Below are positions 35,000-47,263 of a stretch of DNA of 64,000 nucleotides, in pieces. The stretch is taken from NCBI GenBank assembly GCA_903632075.3, contig CAHIKZ030000126.1, positions 17,501 through 81,500 on the forward strand, written 5' to 3'. The translations under genes and the position numbers were made by a program. The notes under the pieces are model-generated. The model was not told the origin of the DNA. It made no database searches and saw only the letters and a program-made list of their open reading frames with translations. The first letter of the stretch is position 1. Each line of letters starts with the position of its first letter. This DNA is from Acanthosepion pharaonis. Lineage: Eukaryota; Mollusca; Cephalopoda; Sepiida; Sepiidae.

Positions 35000-36300
35000 A
35001 CTGAAGATGGGTTGACTGCTGGGAGCTACACAAAAAAAAAAAAAAAAAAAAAAAAACAAGAATCTTTTGGAATAAAGAATTAACTGGTTAAAAATGTAAC
35101 AATGATTTGGTTTATATATGATTTCTTGTATAAAGTTGTTTTAGCCCAACCTATTTGTTGTAATCAAATGACACTGAAATCTCCTTCAGAGTCTGCAGCT
35201 TGTTTTAGTAGTAACTTAAATTTCTAAGTTCTGGTCTTTAGGTCTGGCACAAGGTTTAGATCAGGAGGTCTTGGCAAGTGATGCAGATTCCAGTAGTAGT
35301 AGTGTGGGGTCTGTCTGTCTCTCTGCGGTCCAAAATCTCCAGCTTATATGGAATCCTGCATCCAGCCAGGGTTGGGTTGTCTAAGGTCTGGGTGCAGTTT
35401 TCTTCTACCCTAAGCATCAAACTTTTCTAAATTTCCATATATAAAAAATACATTTACTCAAGTGGTTTTCCAAATTTGGGGTTGCCAATGCCTCTCTTGA
35501 GAGTGGTCAGAGGTATCAAGCTGCACCCCTTAACTCCAACTCTCTTTACACTTCGCCTCACTCCACAGCTCCATATAGACAGTGCTAATCTCTCTTCCTT
35601 CTCCCATTTTTTCAGCAGCCAACCTCAGCTCGCTTCCTTAGGTGGGGTAACAAATACAACTTCCAGATGATGCAGTGACAAAAAAAAAAGGATTTTCAGT
35701 TATTAATCCTTATCTATCAGCTTGCCCCATGTCTTGATCAACCTGACCACTCAAGAATTAGAAAAGGAAAGAAAAATCTATTTCCACTCTCCTAAAAATG
35801 AAATGTTTTTTTGCCCTTTTTGTTCAGTGATCTTTAAATGTTATTTTGGTAACTGCCCGAATCTCTTTGAGATTTTTTTTCTATTTGACATCTTTGCTGA
35901 TACATTAATGATCTCTTTCTCATCGGGAGCTGGGAGAGAATTGAAGCAATCAGAAAGCAAAGACAATAAAAGACCTCAAAATACTCAAATCACCATTCTG
36001 CTACCTAGATGTGCAGCAGACGTATGTTTTTGTAATATTCCCCATCAATAAATTATTGCTAGATTTTATGAAGTGGTCATTTGTCTTGAAGAAATCTTCC
36101 ACCTAGGTCAAATTTTGAGGACCAACTTTAGAGACACACAAGCAACAAGTTACCATGCTCCATAGAGAAAGTTAATAACCCCTTTGTGGAGGACACAACG
36201 AAACATTAGGTGATTGCTGTAAACAAAAAAAAAAAAAAAAAAGAAAAAAAAAAAGAGAGTTAATTTCAGAATGTGTAAGATGAACCAGAACAAAGAAAAG
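35000..36300. other. Intergenic stretch, no gene recognised
   Basis: Contains a run of about 28 A near 35030. A 109-codon plus-strand frame (35722-36051) has no motif I recognise. Confidence 0.45.

Positions 36301-36303
<3 letters not shown>

Positions 36304-36375
<72 letters not shown>
36304..36375. repeat. (TA)n-(CA)n microsatellite
   Basis: About 28 TA units followed by about eight CA units. Confidence 0.95.
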
Positions 36376-36612
36376 AATATTTGTCTTGATGGGTACACTT
36401 TTACTTAGGCGTTTCATGGTTTAAGGGAAATACACATGCACTCAACTCTTCTTAGATTTTTATTTGTAAATAATTCTGAACATCATGTAATACTTTTTCC
36501 TGAATTCAAAATGATTCAGTTTTAAGTTGTTCCATTATGTAGAATCACAATAAAATACATTTTAAATTTGTGGTTGTACACTAAAATCAAGCAGGTGCAG
36601 AAATTTAAATTC

Positions 36613-37045
36613 TGTTCTCCGTTATGGCAGTGAATGTTGGATGGTCTCCTCAAAGATGAAGAAGGGACTCGAGGCAATGGAGGTATGGTTCTACAGAAAG
36701 ATGATAAGGATATCATGGACCAAGCGTGTGAGCAACAATTAGGTTCTGGAGAGGATGCAAACAAGGTGGAAGCTTATACTTAACATCAGGAAGAGGCAGC
36801 TGAAATTTCTGGGACACGTAATGAGAAAGGAGGGCTTGGAGAATCTGATACTCACAGGGCAAATAGAGGGAAAGCGAACAGGGAAAGCAACACGTGACAC
36901 ATCTAGTGGGTTTAAGCAAATGGATGACAGAACAGGGTCTGGGAGAAGTAGCAAAGGAACTAAATGAGAGCTACAAGGGAAAGGGGGAAGTGTAGAGTCA
37001 TGATCGCCTACGTCCTGAAGAAGAATGTGACAAAATGTGGAAATG
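36613..37045 (+). pseudogene. RTE-like LINE reverse transcriptase C-terminal fragment
   Basis: The plus strand reads VLRYGSECWMVSSKMKKGLE then AMEVWFYRKMIRISWTKRVS, a stop, and then VLERMQTRWKLI and RQLKFLGHVMRKEGLENLI, GQIEGKRTGKA. The LLYG.E.W, M..WCYR.ML.I.W and RRLKFLGH..R blocks are typical of the end of RTE-type LINE proteins. A stop after VSNN and a frameshift after GKAT kill it. The end GAGTCATGATCGCCTACGTC is also found, diverged, inside a CSE1L intron near 62197. Confidence 0.75.
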
Positions 37046-37313
37046 TTCAATGAAGCAAATACATAAGACACTATATCCCAAGGTTTGCATGACAGATAAA
37101 TACAGTGTGCGATGGGTAAATTGTCGCCATTTCATTTTTTTTTAAAAATTTTGTGTATGCATGTTATTTTATTTATTTTGTAAGGTCAGTTGGGCACCAT
37201 CTGTGAGAAAAAGGACATCATGACTCAATTCACTTCTGCCAGAAATTTGAAAACGGCATGCCATACTGCTTGGCATTCATGCCGGAAGATCTAAACAAAG
37301 ATTTCAGAGGACA

Positions 37314-37562
37314 GTGCAGAGTATTTGGAAAGAGTTGGATGATATATCCAGTCAACATATGGTGTTTAGAGTGATCACTAGTGATGGTGACGTTATGCCT
37401 CCATTCATCTTCCCACAGGGCCTCAGACTCAACACAGAGGCCTACATCAAGTACCTTGAGGAGGTAGGGTTTCCCTGGGTCAAGAGGGTGACTGCTGGAA
37501 GACCCTATGGCAGCATTCCACAGCTGTTTGAGGTTTCCTACAGACCCACTGAACTTAAATAA
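37314..37562 (+). pseudogene. Broken mariner-type transposase
   Basis: Contains MVFRVITSDGDVMPPFIF, GLRLNTEAYIKYLEE and FPWVKRVTAGRPY, the core of the IS630/mariner DDE domain around the first catalytic Asp. The frame loses similarity just after GRPY, so the second catalytic block (W.QD.AP.H) is absent. Only about 80 residues of a roughly 350-residue family remain. It cannot be active. Confidence 0.7.
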
Positions 37563-38236
37563 AGTCAATTCAGGTTTCCTATGGTAAAAAATTTTCTTTC
37601 CCAAGTGAAAATCATCACAAAAAATAGCAAAAAGTCATTTTGTCACAGCTTATTTTCTCTCAAAATATGGGTTTTCATACTTTTTAGGGGTAAAATATTG
37701 AAAAATGACTGTTTTATCATCACCTAAACGAATATCAAGGAAACTTTTGATCTGAACCCCATGAAACTAGGTATTTTCTGAAAGCAAAAGATATATTCTT
37801 TCATTTAAATGTAAAATTAGCTGGTGTAAATGACTCAAAAATTTTTTCAGTGGGTAAAATGTGAAAATAGTGAAAATTTTGCATTTTTTCTTGTTCTAAA
37901 CAAATATTTCCCCCATTAATGGGAAATTAACCATTTTTTTTTTTTTTTTTTGAAAATCAGAAAGCCTAGATCATAATCAAACTATTTCAGGCATAAAATT
38001 GAGAGTTTTGAAGGAAATCAACATTCCTAGGGGTTCAAAAAATGCGACAAAATCCATTGTTAATTTTCAATTATGACTGCCAAGGGTTAAAAAAATTGAC
38101 ACCTGGCCACGGAAATCTTTAGTAAAAGGCAAGAGATTTATCTGCAATTCCTAACCACCAGAAACCAAAAGTTTTTTTTTTTTTCCTAAAAATAGTGATA
38201 AGGGAAAATAAACCTAATTGACTTTGACGTCTAGGT

Positions 38237-38272
38237 CAAAGGCCAGCCAGCCAGCCAGCCAGCCAGCTAGCA
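38237..38272. repeat. (CCAG)n microsatellite
   Basis: About seven CCAG units ending CCAGCTAGC; one of few GC-rich simple repeats here. Confidence 0.9.
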
Positions 38273-39249
38273 ATAAACGGACGGCAAACCTTAGAACAAG
38301 TTGTAATAAAACCCACCACTCCCAGATAAAAGCAAAGGGTGAAAAAAAAAAAGGGTTCACAATTACTAGGGCTTCATATAACCTATGTTTGAACAATGGC
38401 TTGATAAGTTTTGTTTTGTTTTTAACACCCGTGACCCGGTGATGACAACAACACTTAGCAGACAACATTGTTTTTTTTTTAGCCGACATATCTTTTTGTA
38501 TTTCCCATCGCCGGTCCATTTAGCCTTTCTTTTTATTCAATGATGTTCATGCCAAATGAAAGAGAAAGGAATGAATTTTGAATGATGTTATTTTGAAGCG
38601 AAAATGAATATTTTTCATTAAAAAAGGGATTTTTCTCAGAAAATTGTGCATAATTTCTTAATGCTAACCGCCGAAAGTGACATTTTCCACAGCCAAATCA
38701 AGATTAATTACCAGTGAATAATTCCATGTGCAAAAAATAGCCGTCTGGATCCTATAAGGTCGCCCTAAAAAGGTCCAGAAGTTTACTAATTGATCGAAAA
38801 CCTGTTGTGCATAATTGTATTTTTCACGGTCAGTTTCCATTATTTCATCTTGATATTATCATTTTCGGACAGCCAAGTCATCAAGGATTCAGGAAAACAC
38901 TTTGACATAGGTTTTCTTTAAGAACTTTACATTCTATGAGGTGTTTAAAATGTTACTGACGAATGAGATTTTTTGCCGCATATTTCGTTTACGCGCCATG
39001 TTGGATTTTCCTATATGACAAAAACAAGGGTTTTAAACAGCTGTGATTCACTAACCGTCCAAAAGAATTGCAGGAGATTCCAAAGGCATCTGGAAACCAT
39101 GGTTGAAGCCAATGGTGATTTTATTGAATAAATTTACTCTTTAGAATTTCAAGATATATTTATCAAAATTACACAAAAATGTGTTAAAATGAGATGTCAC
39201 TTTTATTTTTGTGTAATTTAGACAACATTTTATCCATCACCCCCTGTAG

Positions 39250-42200
39250 GCCGAAGAAATCTCTTGGAGAAATTTACTACTGAGACATGTCATAAGATAA
39301 AAAAAAAAAATCACAGCTGTAGACAGACAATTGCAACATCATAGTATAACAGTCAGAAATTAATTCGCATTACACAGCTAATTTTGTATTTTTCATCCTA
39401 AGGGTTGAGAAAATTATCAATACTCTCTTTTTGTAGATTTAGGATTGTTATATAAAAGTAAAAAATGTAACTTAATATTATTTCAGGCTTCATTTTAATA
39501 TCAAAGACACCTTTGTCCCAGGAGACATTTGGAATGGGGGTCATATTGATCAATAGCTTCTTTTTTTTTTTTTTTGGGTCAGGATTAAGATTTTTTTAAA
39601 GTTAAACCAAAACAAAAAGTAGACAATGCTGATTTAAATGTTACTTATAAGCATTTAATGAAGATCATACCAGCAGGCATGGTTCTCATGGCTTCTGATC
39701 TCAATTGATTGGAGGTGTTAACATCTATGTATTTTGTCTTGGTCAATTAAAATGGGCTACATTAAATATTTCATTCAGTATCACAGATTTGCTTGTCAGG
39801 CTTTAACAAGACAGCATAAGCCTCTTGGGAACATGCATATGTGCATCTCTGTTCACGAGTGGGAGTAGATATGGAGTATCATAGTCAGGTGTTGATAAAA
39901 TTACGTTCAAAGGATGAGGCAGCCAAGGTGACTTGGGAGACACATCTGGACATTTGGGAACATCCACAATCAGAAACAGTTTTAGTAGATTGAGCTACCT
40001 AACCTGATGGTATTTCTAACTGGACCCCACCTAATTTTATCAGAACTTGTCACTAAATTGTATACATTTGGCTGTGATGCATGTGCCTGGTATATACTTA
40101 TCAGACTGGGTACCATGATGGTTATATTGGGCCTTATATAGTTGTACGCCTGTGTCACTTTTTTGGAGCTTTTCTCTCTCAACAATAGCACTGAATACAT
40201 ATTGAAGATAAGAAAATAACACCATTCAACTCATCAGTAAAATTATAATGTAAACGTCCTCAAAACATGACTAAAGGTGACATTAGTTTAACTCCCAATC
40301 ATTCTTCTGTAGTCCATGTTTTTAGGAATAAAATTTTACCATTAATGAAACAAAATCATGCTGTGCCCATTTAGATCAATGATAATAAAACAGGAATAGG
40401 GAGAGCAAGGTTTAAAACAAAAGAAAAAAATCAAAAAATCTTCAGCTTCCATGATTGGAAAGGTTAAATGTATAATTTTTGAAACACTCTTTCTTTCAAC
40501 TGAAATTAGGGTCTTCATCAAGCATATCAAACTGTGACCATAAAGGAATACTCTACTATTTAAATGTAATAGGGGAGGTGATATATATTTAGTCCTACGG
40601 CTTTCTTCATGATTATCATTAAGTGAGGGTATGTCCATTATGTAGGTGTATATGTTATATATATAAGCTGTGCATGCACATGTTATCCAACCAAAAAATG
40701 TGATTTTTAGGAGCAATTTCTATTAACACACACTATATGTATGTGAGTGTGTGTATATACATGTGTATATGTAAAACTATCACCAATGCTTTGTCAGCTA
40801 ACAAAAATTGAAGTTACCTTGTAAGAAGTGAATATTGACTGCTTGCTAAATTATATCTATAACACATAAATAATGGGAAAAAATTATTATCATAAGACTA
40901 AATCAATCACTGAAGCATTCTCTATGATAATCATTGTAGAGTCAAGGTACTCAAAGTTTCAATCTTCTGTGAGTTAAGTATAGCTTTCATTTGTAAAAAA
41001 AAAAAAAAATTTGGATGAAAAAGAATGGTTGTAGCTTTTCTTTTTGCCTAATAGAGTGAAAATGTAAATAGGATATGCAAAGAAAAATATTGTAAGTTAT
41101 TTAGTCTGTAATCACCGGGAATTGGATTGTTAGTGCACTGTAGTCAATACTGCAGGTTTGTCCAGTTGCAACAGCTCACAAATTAGTAGATTGTCTTGTT
41201 TGTTGTTCATTGATTTGGCCTGTGATGCAATGGATCTTTCTGCTTTTATAACCCACCTACTGACAATGAACCCTTATCCCCACCACTTCCTTTTCTTCCA
41301 TTTGCAAGTAGCTAGCTTGGTTGTGTAATACCAACCTTACAATCAACTAGCTTCATTTTTCCCCTCCTCGGATGGAGCCGTCGTCTTGATAGGGTTGTTT
41401 CAGGTTTTCCAAAATCTCACCATATTGGGATTGACAGTAAAATCTAGTGTGAAGCCCTTATGTACATTGTGTACTATGGGCAGAACTGCATAACCCCCCA
41501 TCAAAGATTATGCAACACATTCCATAGTCATGGTCAACTTGTCTCTTCCGTCAAGGCACTCAAACTGGAAAAAGAACTTCCAAATAAATGCACAACACTT
41601 GATTATATCCAATAAACCTGTTAGAATTAAGAAAATTAGTTGAATAAAATGTCTATTAGCTACTGCAAATCAAAATAATCTACTGCAGGAGTGGTGATTT
41701 GGAAATTCTGGTTGCACCTAATAAAAGGGATGCCCAGTCAACTCTTTGGTGGTGTGGGAGATTTCTACTTATAACTGCTCAGGTAATGGCCCATTCGTTA
41801 ACATTTTTTTTTTAATTCTTCTGTTAAAAGAGATTTAGTCATAATCACACAGGTAAAGGCTGCTTGTCAACATTTCTCAATACTCCTGTCATGCACATAT
41901 TGTGTTTTCATAACAACCCAAAAATTGTGTGCATGCTCTTTAGTGACAACTTTAGCAATTCTGGACCCATGCCGAAATGCAGGACACCTTCCCATGTATG
42001 ATGCCCACTGCATGCTTGGAGAAGAATGACTCTTAGTGAATGTGTGCTTGACATGTATAGATGACTCTTTCCTGATAATGATGATTGATGACTTCTTTTA
42101 TCTACACAAAGACAGCAGACAATAACAATTCCCAATGTTGGAATTACACTATCTCCATGCCCCCATAAGCCCAAACTGGCAATCACATTTGTGCCAAAAA

Positions 42201-43980
42201 TCCAAAATAAATTCAGCTATAAAAATTTTTGACAAATGTCACAAAAATTAAAATAAACAAACCTGTCCCCCAACTTAGCCACTAATCTTTATTTTTGTAA
42301 GAACATTTTTTCTCTCAGTGGCTGGCATGATTTTTCTATATAACCCAGACAGATGTCTTCCTGGTTCCTTGTCCGGAATAATTTTAGATCGTTATTTTCA
42401 GTGACTACCCATATTCTTTATCGATGAGATATTGCAATCAACGCATATTGTTTATATTTTCCGAGGACCAACAATGATACATTTTCTTTTTTTATTGGCA
42501 AGAGCATTGAGAATCTTGGCTTTGCTAAAACTAAACTCCATCAAGTTAAAAGTTGGGTTTGATTCTCTTTGGAACTATTCTCGATTTCATTTTATTACAT
42601 AATTTTTAATGCATTTCATTTTTTAATTTTTTTTTCAACTATTCAAACCACTTTACTGAGAATTTCAACAATCGTCATCCAGTTAGTAGTCTCTCCAAAT
42701 CACCAACCTGTAGTTTCATGCATTTAAAAGTTTAAACAAGGCCTGTTACACTTTGATTTGTTGCGTCATGTAAGGGATTCTTCAATGACCCATTTTTAAT
42801 TGTTGGCTGAAATTAAATAGCTTCAATTTTCATGCACAATCAATAATAACACTAACACTTGTTTAGCATTCAACAACTTTTGGTTTATTATAAAGATAAG
42901 GATAGCGGGTAAGAAAAAAAATATGCCAGAGCTTGTAGCATTCTTATCACAGGGATACAATACTGTGGTATAGTAATTGTATTTTTATATTCATTCTTAG
43001 TCATATGACCTATATACCTTTATGGTAGTCTGTGTGTACCTTAAATTTACTTTTACCCTGACATTGATGTATGACTTATTTATTGTAATTAATCTCAAAA
43101 TCTTTGTCTGAAAACCAAATGGCCCTAATGCTGACAAGTGGCCCAATACCACTTTAGATTGACTGCCTCACATTTTTATTTGACCATTAATTATTAGGCG
43201 AGCCAGAGAGAGATTGCATGAATTTTAGTCTTACTGGATTTACTCAATCCTGCTAAATTCAATTCTGGTTGATTCTGTTTCCAACATTAGGTTCTAATTA
43301 AGATTTTTAATTGGTTCTTTCTATAACTGATCACCATTACTTTTTTCATCTGCTTTAATTAATTTCACTGCTATAAACCCACCTAAAGAGTGTTCTCAGG
43401 CACAAATGGAGATTTCACATGGTTACAAAATGTGTTATTTGGTCATTTTAAGAATAACATATTTGTGCTGCATATTCAATGACATAGTCTAGCCAAGAAA
43501 AACTTTGTATGATACCAGAATGTCACATTAGCTGCATGATGTGGTTGATAATGCTTAGGCAAATGAGGTTACGGATTAACCTAAGTCATATGAGCAGTGA
43601 AAGGCTAGAAACATTAAAGATGAAGCCACTGGGAAAGACAGATGTCCCTGGCAGTACAGCTCAAGAGGAGGAGGTGTTGTTATCCAATTGGCCTTTTCAA
43701 GCAATTGAAATAATGAGAGTGTAATCTTTACCCATTGTTCAAAATCTATCTGCATTTTCCATCTTGGGTATTCTAAGCGCTCTCTTTCTTCCCCATTAAC
43801 AAAGAATTCTGTTATGTATTTCTGAAATCAAGAAGATCATTGGGTGGTAATTAATAAGCAAACTGATTACACAGTTGATTTCTATAAATTGAATGCAAAC
43901 AGAAAATTAGTTGAAGCCACAGATATCTGCCTCCACACATGAAATAATCAATGAAGATCTGTTTTTATCAAATTCATTTT
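39250..43980. other. Intergenic stretch before CSE1L, no gene recognised
   Basis: Moderately less AT-rich around 39,660-40,200 and 41,100-42,200, which may be old unclassified repeats. Frames such as 43509-43724 (+) and 41908-42186 (-) show no domain or splice support. No TA array occurs here, only short TA/TG patches near 40,660-40,770. Confidence 0.45.
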
Positions 43981-43986
43981 TTTGCT

Positions 43987-43992
43987 TTTATT
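43987..43992 (-). terminator. Second candidate CSE1L poly(A) signal AATAAA
   Basis: AATAAA on the minus strand about 225 bp past the stop codon of CSE1L. It may be an alternative to the signal at 44024. Confidence 0.3.
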
Positions 43993-44023
43993 TGGCATGA
44001 GTTAACAAGCAACATAAATAAAT

Positions 44024-44029
44024 TTTATT
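44024..44029 (-). terminator. Candidate CSE1L poly(A) signal AATAAA
   Basis: AATAAA on the minus strand about 190 bp past the stop codon. A second copy lies at 43987-43992. Position and strand fit the 3' end of CSE1L, but the sequence is AT-rich, so chance copies are likely and cleavage is not proven. Confidence 0.4.
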
Positions 44030-44214
44030 GTTGGCAGCTATGAGAAATGTTGGCTTACCAAATGGTAGAATGATTATAAGAGCAGCATGGACTTCAAGAA
44101 GCATTTTCTTTCTTTCTTTTTGGTTTTTCCTTTTTGCCTATGTTACAGTTCAAATATTTTTCCCCAATGTCAAAAATGGAAAAAGAGAGAGAGAGAGGAG
44201 AAAAAGAAAAAATC

Positions 44215-44304
44215 CTATGCTAGGCTGACTCCAGCTGACTGCAAATATATTTGGAGAAAGTTGGCAGCTTCTGGTTGAAGGCCAGACTTGATAAGGGGCA
44301 TCAG
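44215..44304 (-). CDS. CSE1L: CSE1L exon q (terminal coding exon and stop)
   Basis: 90 nt, 29 codons plus TAG. It encodes LMPLIKSGLQPEAANFLQIY then LQSAGVSLA. The human C-terminus reads PSMVSTSLNAEALQYLQGYLQAASVTLL, so spacing and end point agree. The acceptor is CCAACCAG after a T-rich tract and the phase continues from GK of exon p. A longer open frame on the same strand crosses this exon in a different frame and is a shadow. Confidence 0.93.
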   Translation of the reverse strand: MMPLIKSGLQPEAANFLQIYLQSAGVSLA

Positions 44305-47229
44305 CTGGTTGGAAAAAAGAAAAGAAAAAAAAAAATGCAAGATTTTTATTAGTATTTATGGCTGCCTGAAGTACTGACATAAGAGTTTCTTCTCTTATCA
44401 TTCAATAAGATTTACAAACAAATATCTGTTCCCCACCTGCACACTTATTCTGATTCAGCTGATCAATTATCAAAGTCCTTTTCAAGTGACTTCTATTGAA
44501 TGTCACAATAGAGTTGGACAACTAATCAACCATAAAATAAATGTCATAAAAGCATCAAAAAGGAAAAGCAATAGCAAATGATAAAAGATAAAATAATAAA
44601 TTAAATTCATACAACATTTAGTGCAAGTGAATCAGCATTTGTGACAAACAAATAGGACATTTAAAAGATAAGGCATCTAATTTCTCATCATCAATGGAAC
44701 ATAAGGGAACAACAATTTTGGGGGTTTTTATATATCATTTTACTCTAACCAAAGTGATAATGCCATTAAAACATATGGCGTTACTCAGTTTAAAAGAGAA
44801 TGAAAAAAAACTTAAGGAACTGGAAACCCAATCCTAAACAGGTAACAAGCAATAAACCTCTAACCCTATTCAAAAGGCTGGGAAGGAATGTGAACTGGGC
44901 AATAGGCAACCCTATTTAATAAATAATCACAAAGAAATTAATTTGGGATTGTCGTTTCATTGTTATCATGACTGGAAAACGGGTGAAAAAAGTTGGATTG
45001 TTATAAAAAAAAAAACAAAAAAAAACACTATCAATGTAGAAAGCAAGGTTTAAATAAAAAGGAGAAAACATTTTTTAAGCTTAATATGGAACAGGTTCAC
45101 AATCTACTATCACAATAGTAAAGCACTTTGTGTGAATCAAAATCAATAGTAAAAGTAAAATTAACTTGCTAATAATCACTATACAGCATTCAGATAAAAA
45201 GCATAAGAAATGGGATTGAATAAAAAAAGTGGATAAAGTGCCATTAATATCTAAATATTTTTGGGTCTATTTTGGGATATTTTACAATTTCATTCTCCCC
45301 TAGTGCAGTTAATATATACATTATTTGTGAAGACAATTTGTCATAATGTTGTCTGGCAAGATAAACTCTTATCGTAGGATTTTACAAGTTGAAAATGAGT
45401 GGAATTTTTCTTTTCTTCATTTTTGCAAGAATTTAGTTGAGAAAATAAATAGGAATGTGGAATTTGTGGCATAGTTTGTGAATGACATCAACACAAATTT
45501 ATTCTCAAATATAGGTGTTCAGACAGCCAAAGATGACCATGTTTAGGAGTAATAAAACTGACAGTATTTAGTGATACGAAAGATTATTTGAACAATCTGC
45601 AAATGAGATGCTATGATTAAAGAGCAGAAATCAAACAAGAAGGGGCTTGGGTTAACCAAACAAGTGTTACTAACAAGAAAATCCAGAATTAAAAATATAT
45701 CTGGAAGGAGTCATGAGAATTATGTCTTTATTTGAAAATTTTACTTGGGGGTTGCAAGCCGTTGCTAGCTGCATGCGAGAGACCCTTGTCGCTTAATTTT
45801 GTTTTCAACACTTCCTTCACTTTCAAGGTGTAAAGAAGACCCAAACAACTTTGACATGATGGTGAGGAAAGAGGCAAAGTAGAGCAGTAAGAAGAAAAAA
45901 ATAAATCACGTTTTTGACAAAACAAAATGAAAACCAGATAATACGAGTCGATGTTACTTTTTTCATATTTTTTTTTCTTTCTTTTTTCTAACCATTGATC
46001 TCAAAAAGGAGATTGAAGAGACAACTGAAGAAACACAAAAGGACCACTTTATAACTGGAAGGTTATAAGTCTGTACAACTCTAATAGACAACTATCATGG
46101 CCTGGATGCAATTAATGACCCAGTGAAGGTGATTGTTTCTTTCTTTCATCTTGCCTTGTGAACCTAACAAACTGAGTAGCACTTTGCAGAGGAAATTCAT
46201 TTGGGGAAATTTTAGGTTTTTCTCAAGAATCTCTAAAGAAACAAAAAATGGAAACAAGAAACAAATTTATACAACAAATTGGAATCAATCAATGAATGAA
46301 TATTAAACTGTTAAAAATTGAACTTACTTTTCCTGGGTTTTCTAATGACATTTTCCCAAGGGATTTGGCTAAATTGCCTTTTATGTCGAGAATGGCATTG
46401 CCAATTGGGTCATGTTCTTTCTTGCCAGCAAAAGCCAGTTGAGAATAAGCAATCTGGTAACCTAGACAACACAAGAGAAATGAATGAATGTAGGGAACAG
46501 GCAGTAAAAGACTCCACATGGACAAAAGGTAAAAGATTAAAATTATGCCAAGATTGTTATTTCATGTTTGGATTCATCTTCAATATTAGTTTGTATCAAG
46601 GCAATCCTTACACCAAGCCTCTACATCATGTTGAGGCCTGTGAGTTAATGGATGCAAACTGTTAATACATGAAAGGTCATTGCTGGAATTGGAGTAAGAA
46701 ATTCTTTTCTAAAGAAATTTTTACTTTTTACCTTTGGATTAAGTTGAATTATTTAAGATAATAGTAAGTATACTATTTATTTATTTTATATGAACTTACA
46801 TATTTTATCTTCAAAAAAACTTTTTCAGTGCAAAATTCGCAAGTGTCATTAAGAATTCATAAAGTTAATTTAAATTACATTCATTGACTTGTCAATATTG
46901 TCTCTTTTTTACATTTGTTGCAATTATTTTAAACAGTGAAATTCATACCCCAATGTCATTAAGAATTTTGTCAGAGAAAGTTAATTTTTTTCTTTATGCT
47001 ATTATTCTTCATAATAATGAATGCCTTGATTATAAAATTCATTTTTAAGATATCTTGTTTTTTTATAACACGTGAACTAAGTTGATACCATCTTTGTAAG
47101 AAAAAAAAAAAAAAACTTTTTGTACTTAATTTTCAAAAATTACTATACAGAAATTTAAATAAAAATTTAATATTTTTCTATGATATTATTCTTTATAACA
47201 AACATTAGTTTTAAAAAATTATTTACAGC

Positions 47230-47263
<34 letters not shown>

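Larger units (their letters stand above)
37103..39246 (+). mobile_element. Mariner-type element with TA-flanked ends
   Basis: The left end CAGTGTGCGATGGGTAAATT follows TA (37101-37102). The right end, reverse complement CAGGGGGTGATGGATAAAAT, is followed by TA (39247-39248). It holds a partial transposase near the left end; the rest is non-coding. At about 2.1 kb it may include later insertions or be two elements, and internal continuity is not proven. Confidence 0.5.

Noticed and set aside
35722..36051. 109-codon plus-strand frame
   Set aside because: Contains homopolymer-derived stretches (FFCPFC, IFFLF), no domain and no partner exon.
38500..39060. CpG-containing patches considered as a promoter island
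   Set aside because: CpGs are few and lie inside the mariner-type element; no TATA/initiator context or adjacent exon was found.
43509..43724. 71-codon plus-strand frame just downstream of CSE1L
   Set aside because: No motif recognised, no convincing splice sites, and the length is expected by chance in less AT-rich sequence.
44150..44401. 83-codon minus-strand frame across the last CSE1L exon
   Set aside because: It is a different frame from CSE1L; the spliced frame gives the expected C-terminus and the frame itself has no domain.
45728..45925. Minus-strand frame considered as the last CSE1L exon
   Set aside because: No resemblance to the CSE1L C-terminus; the exon at 44215-44304 fits in phase, length and sequence.
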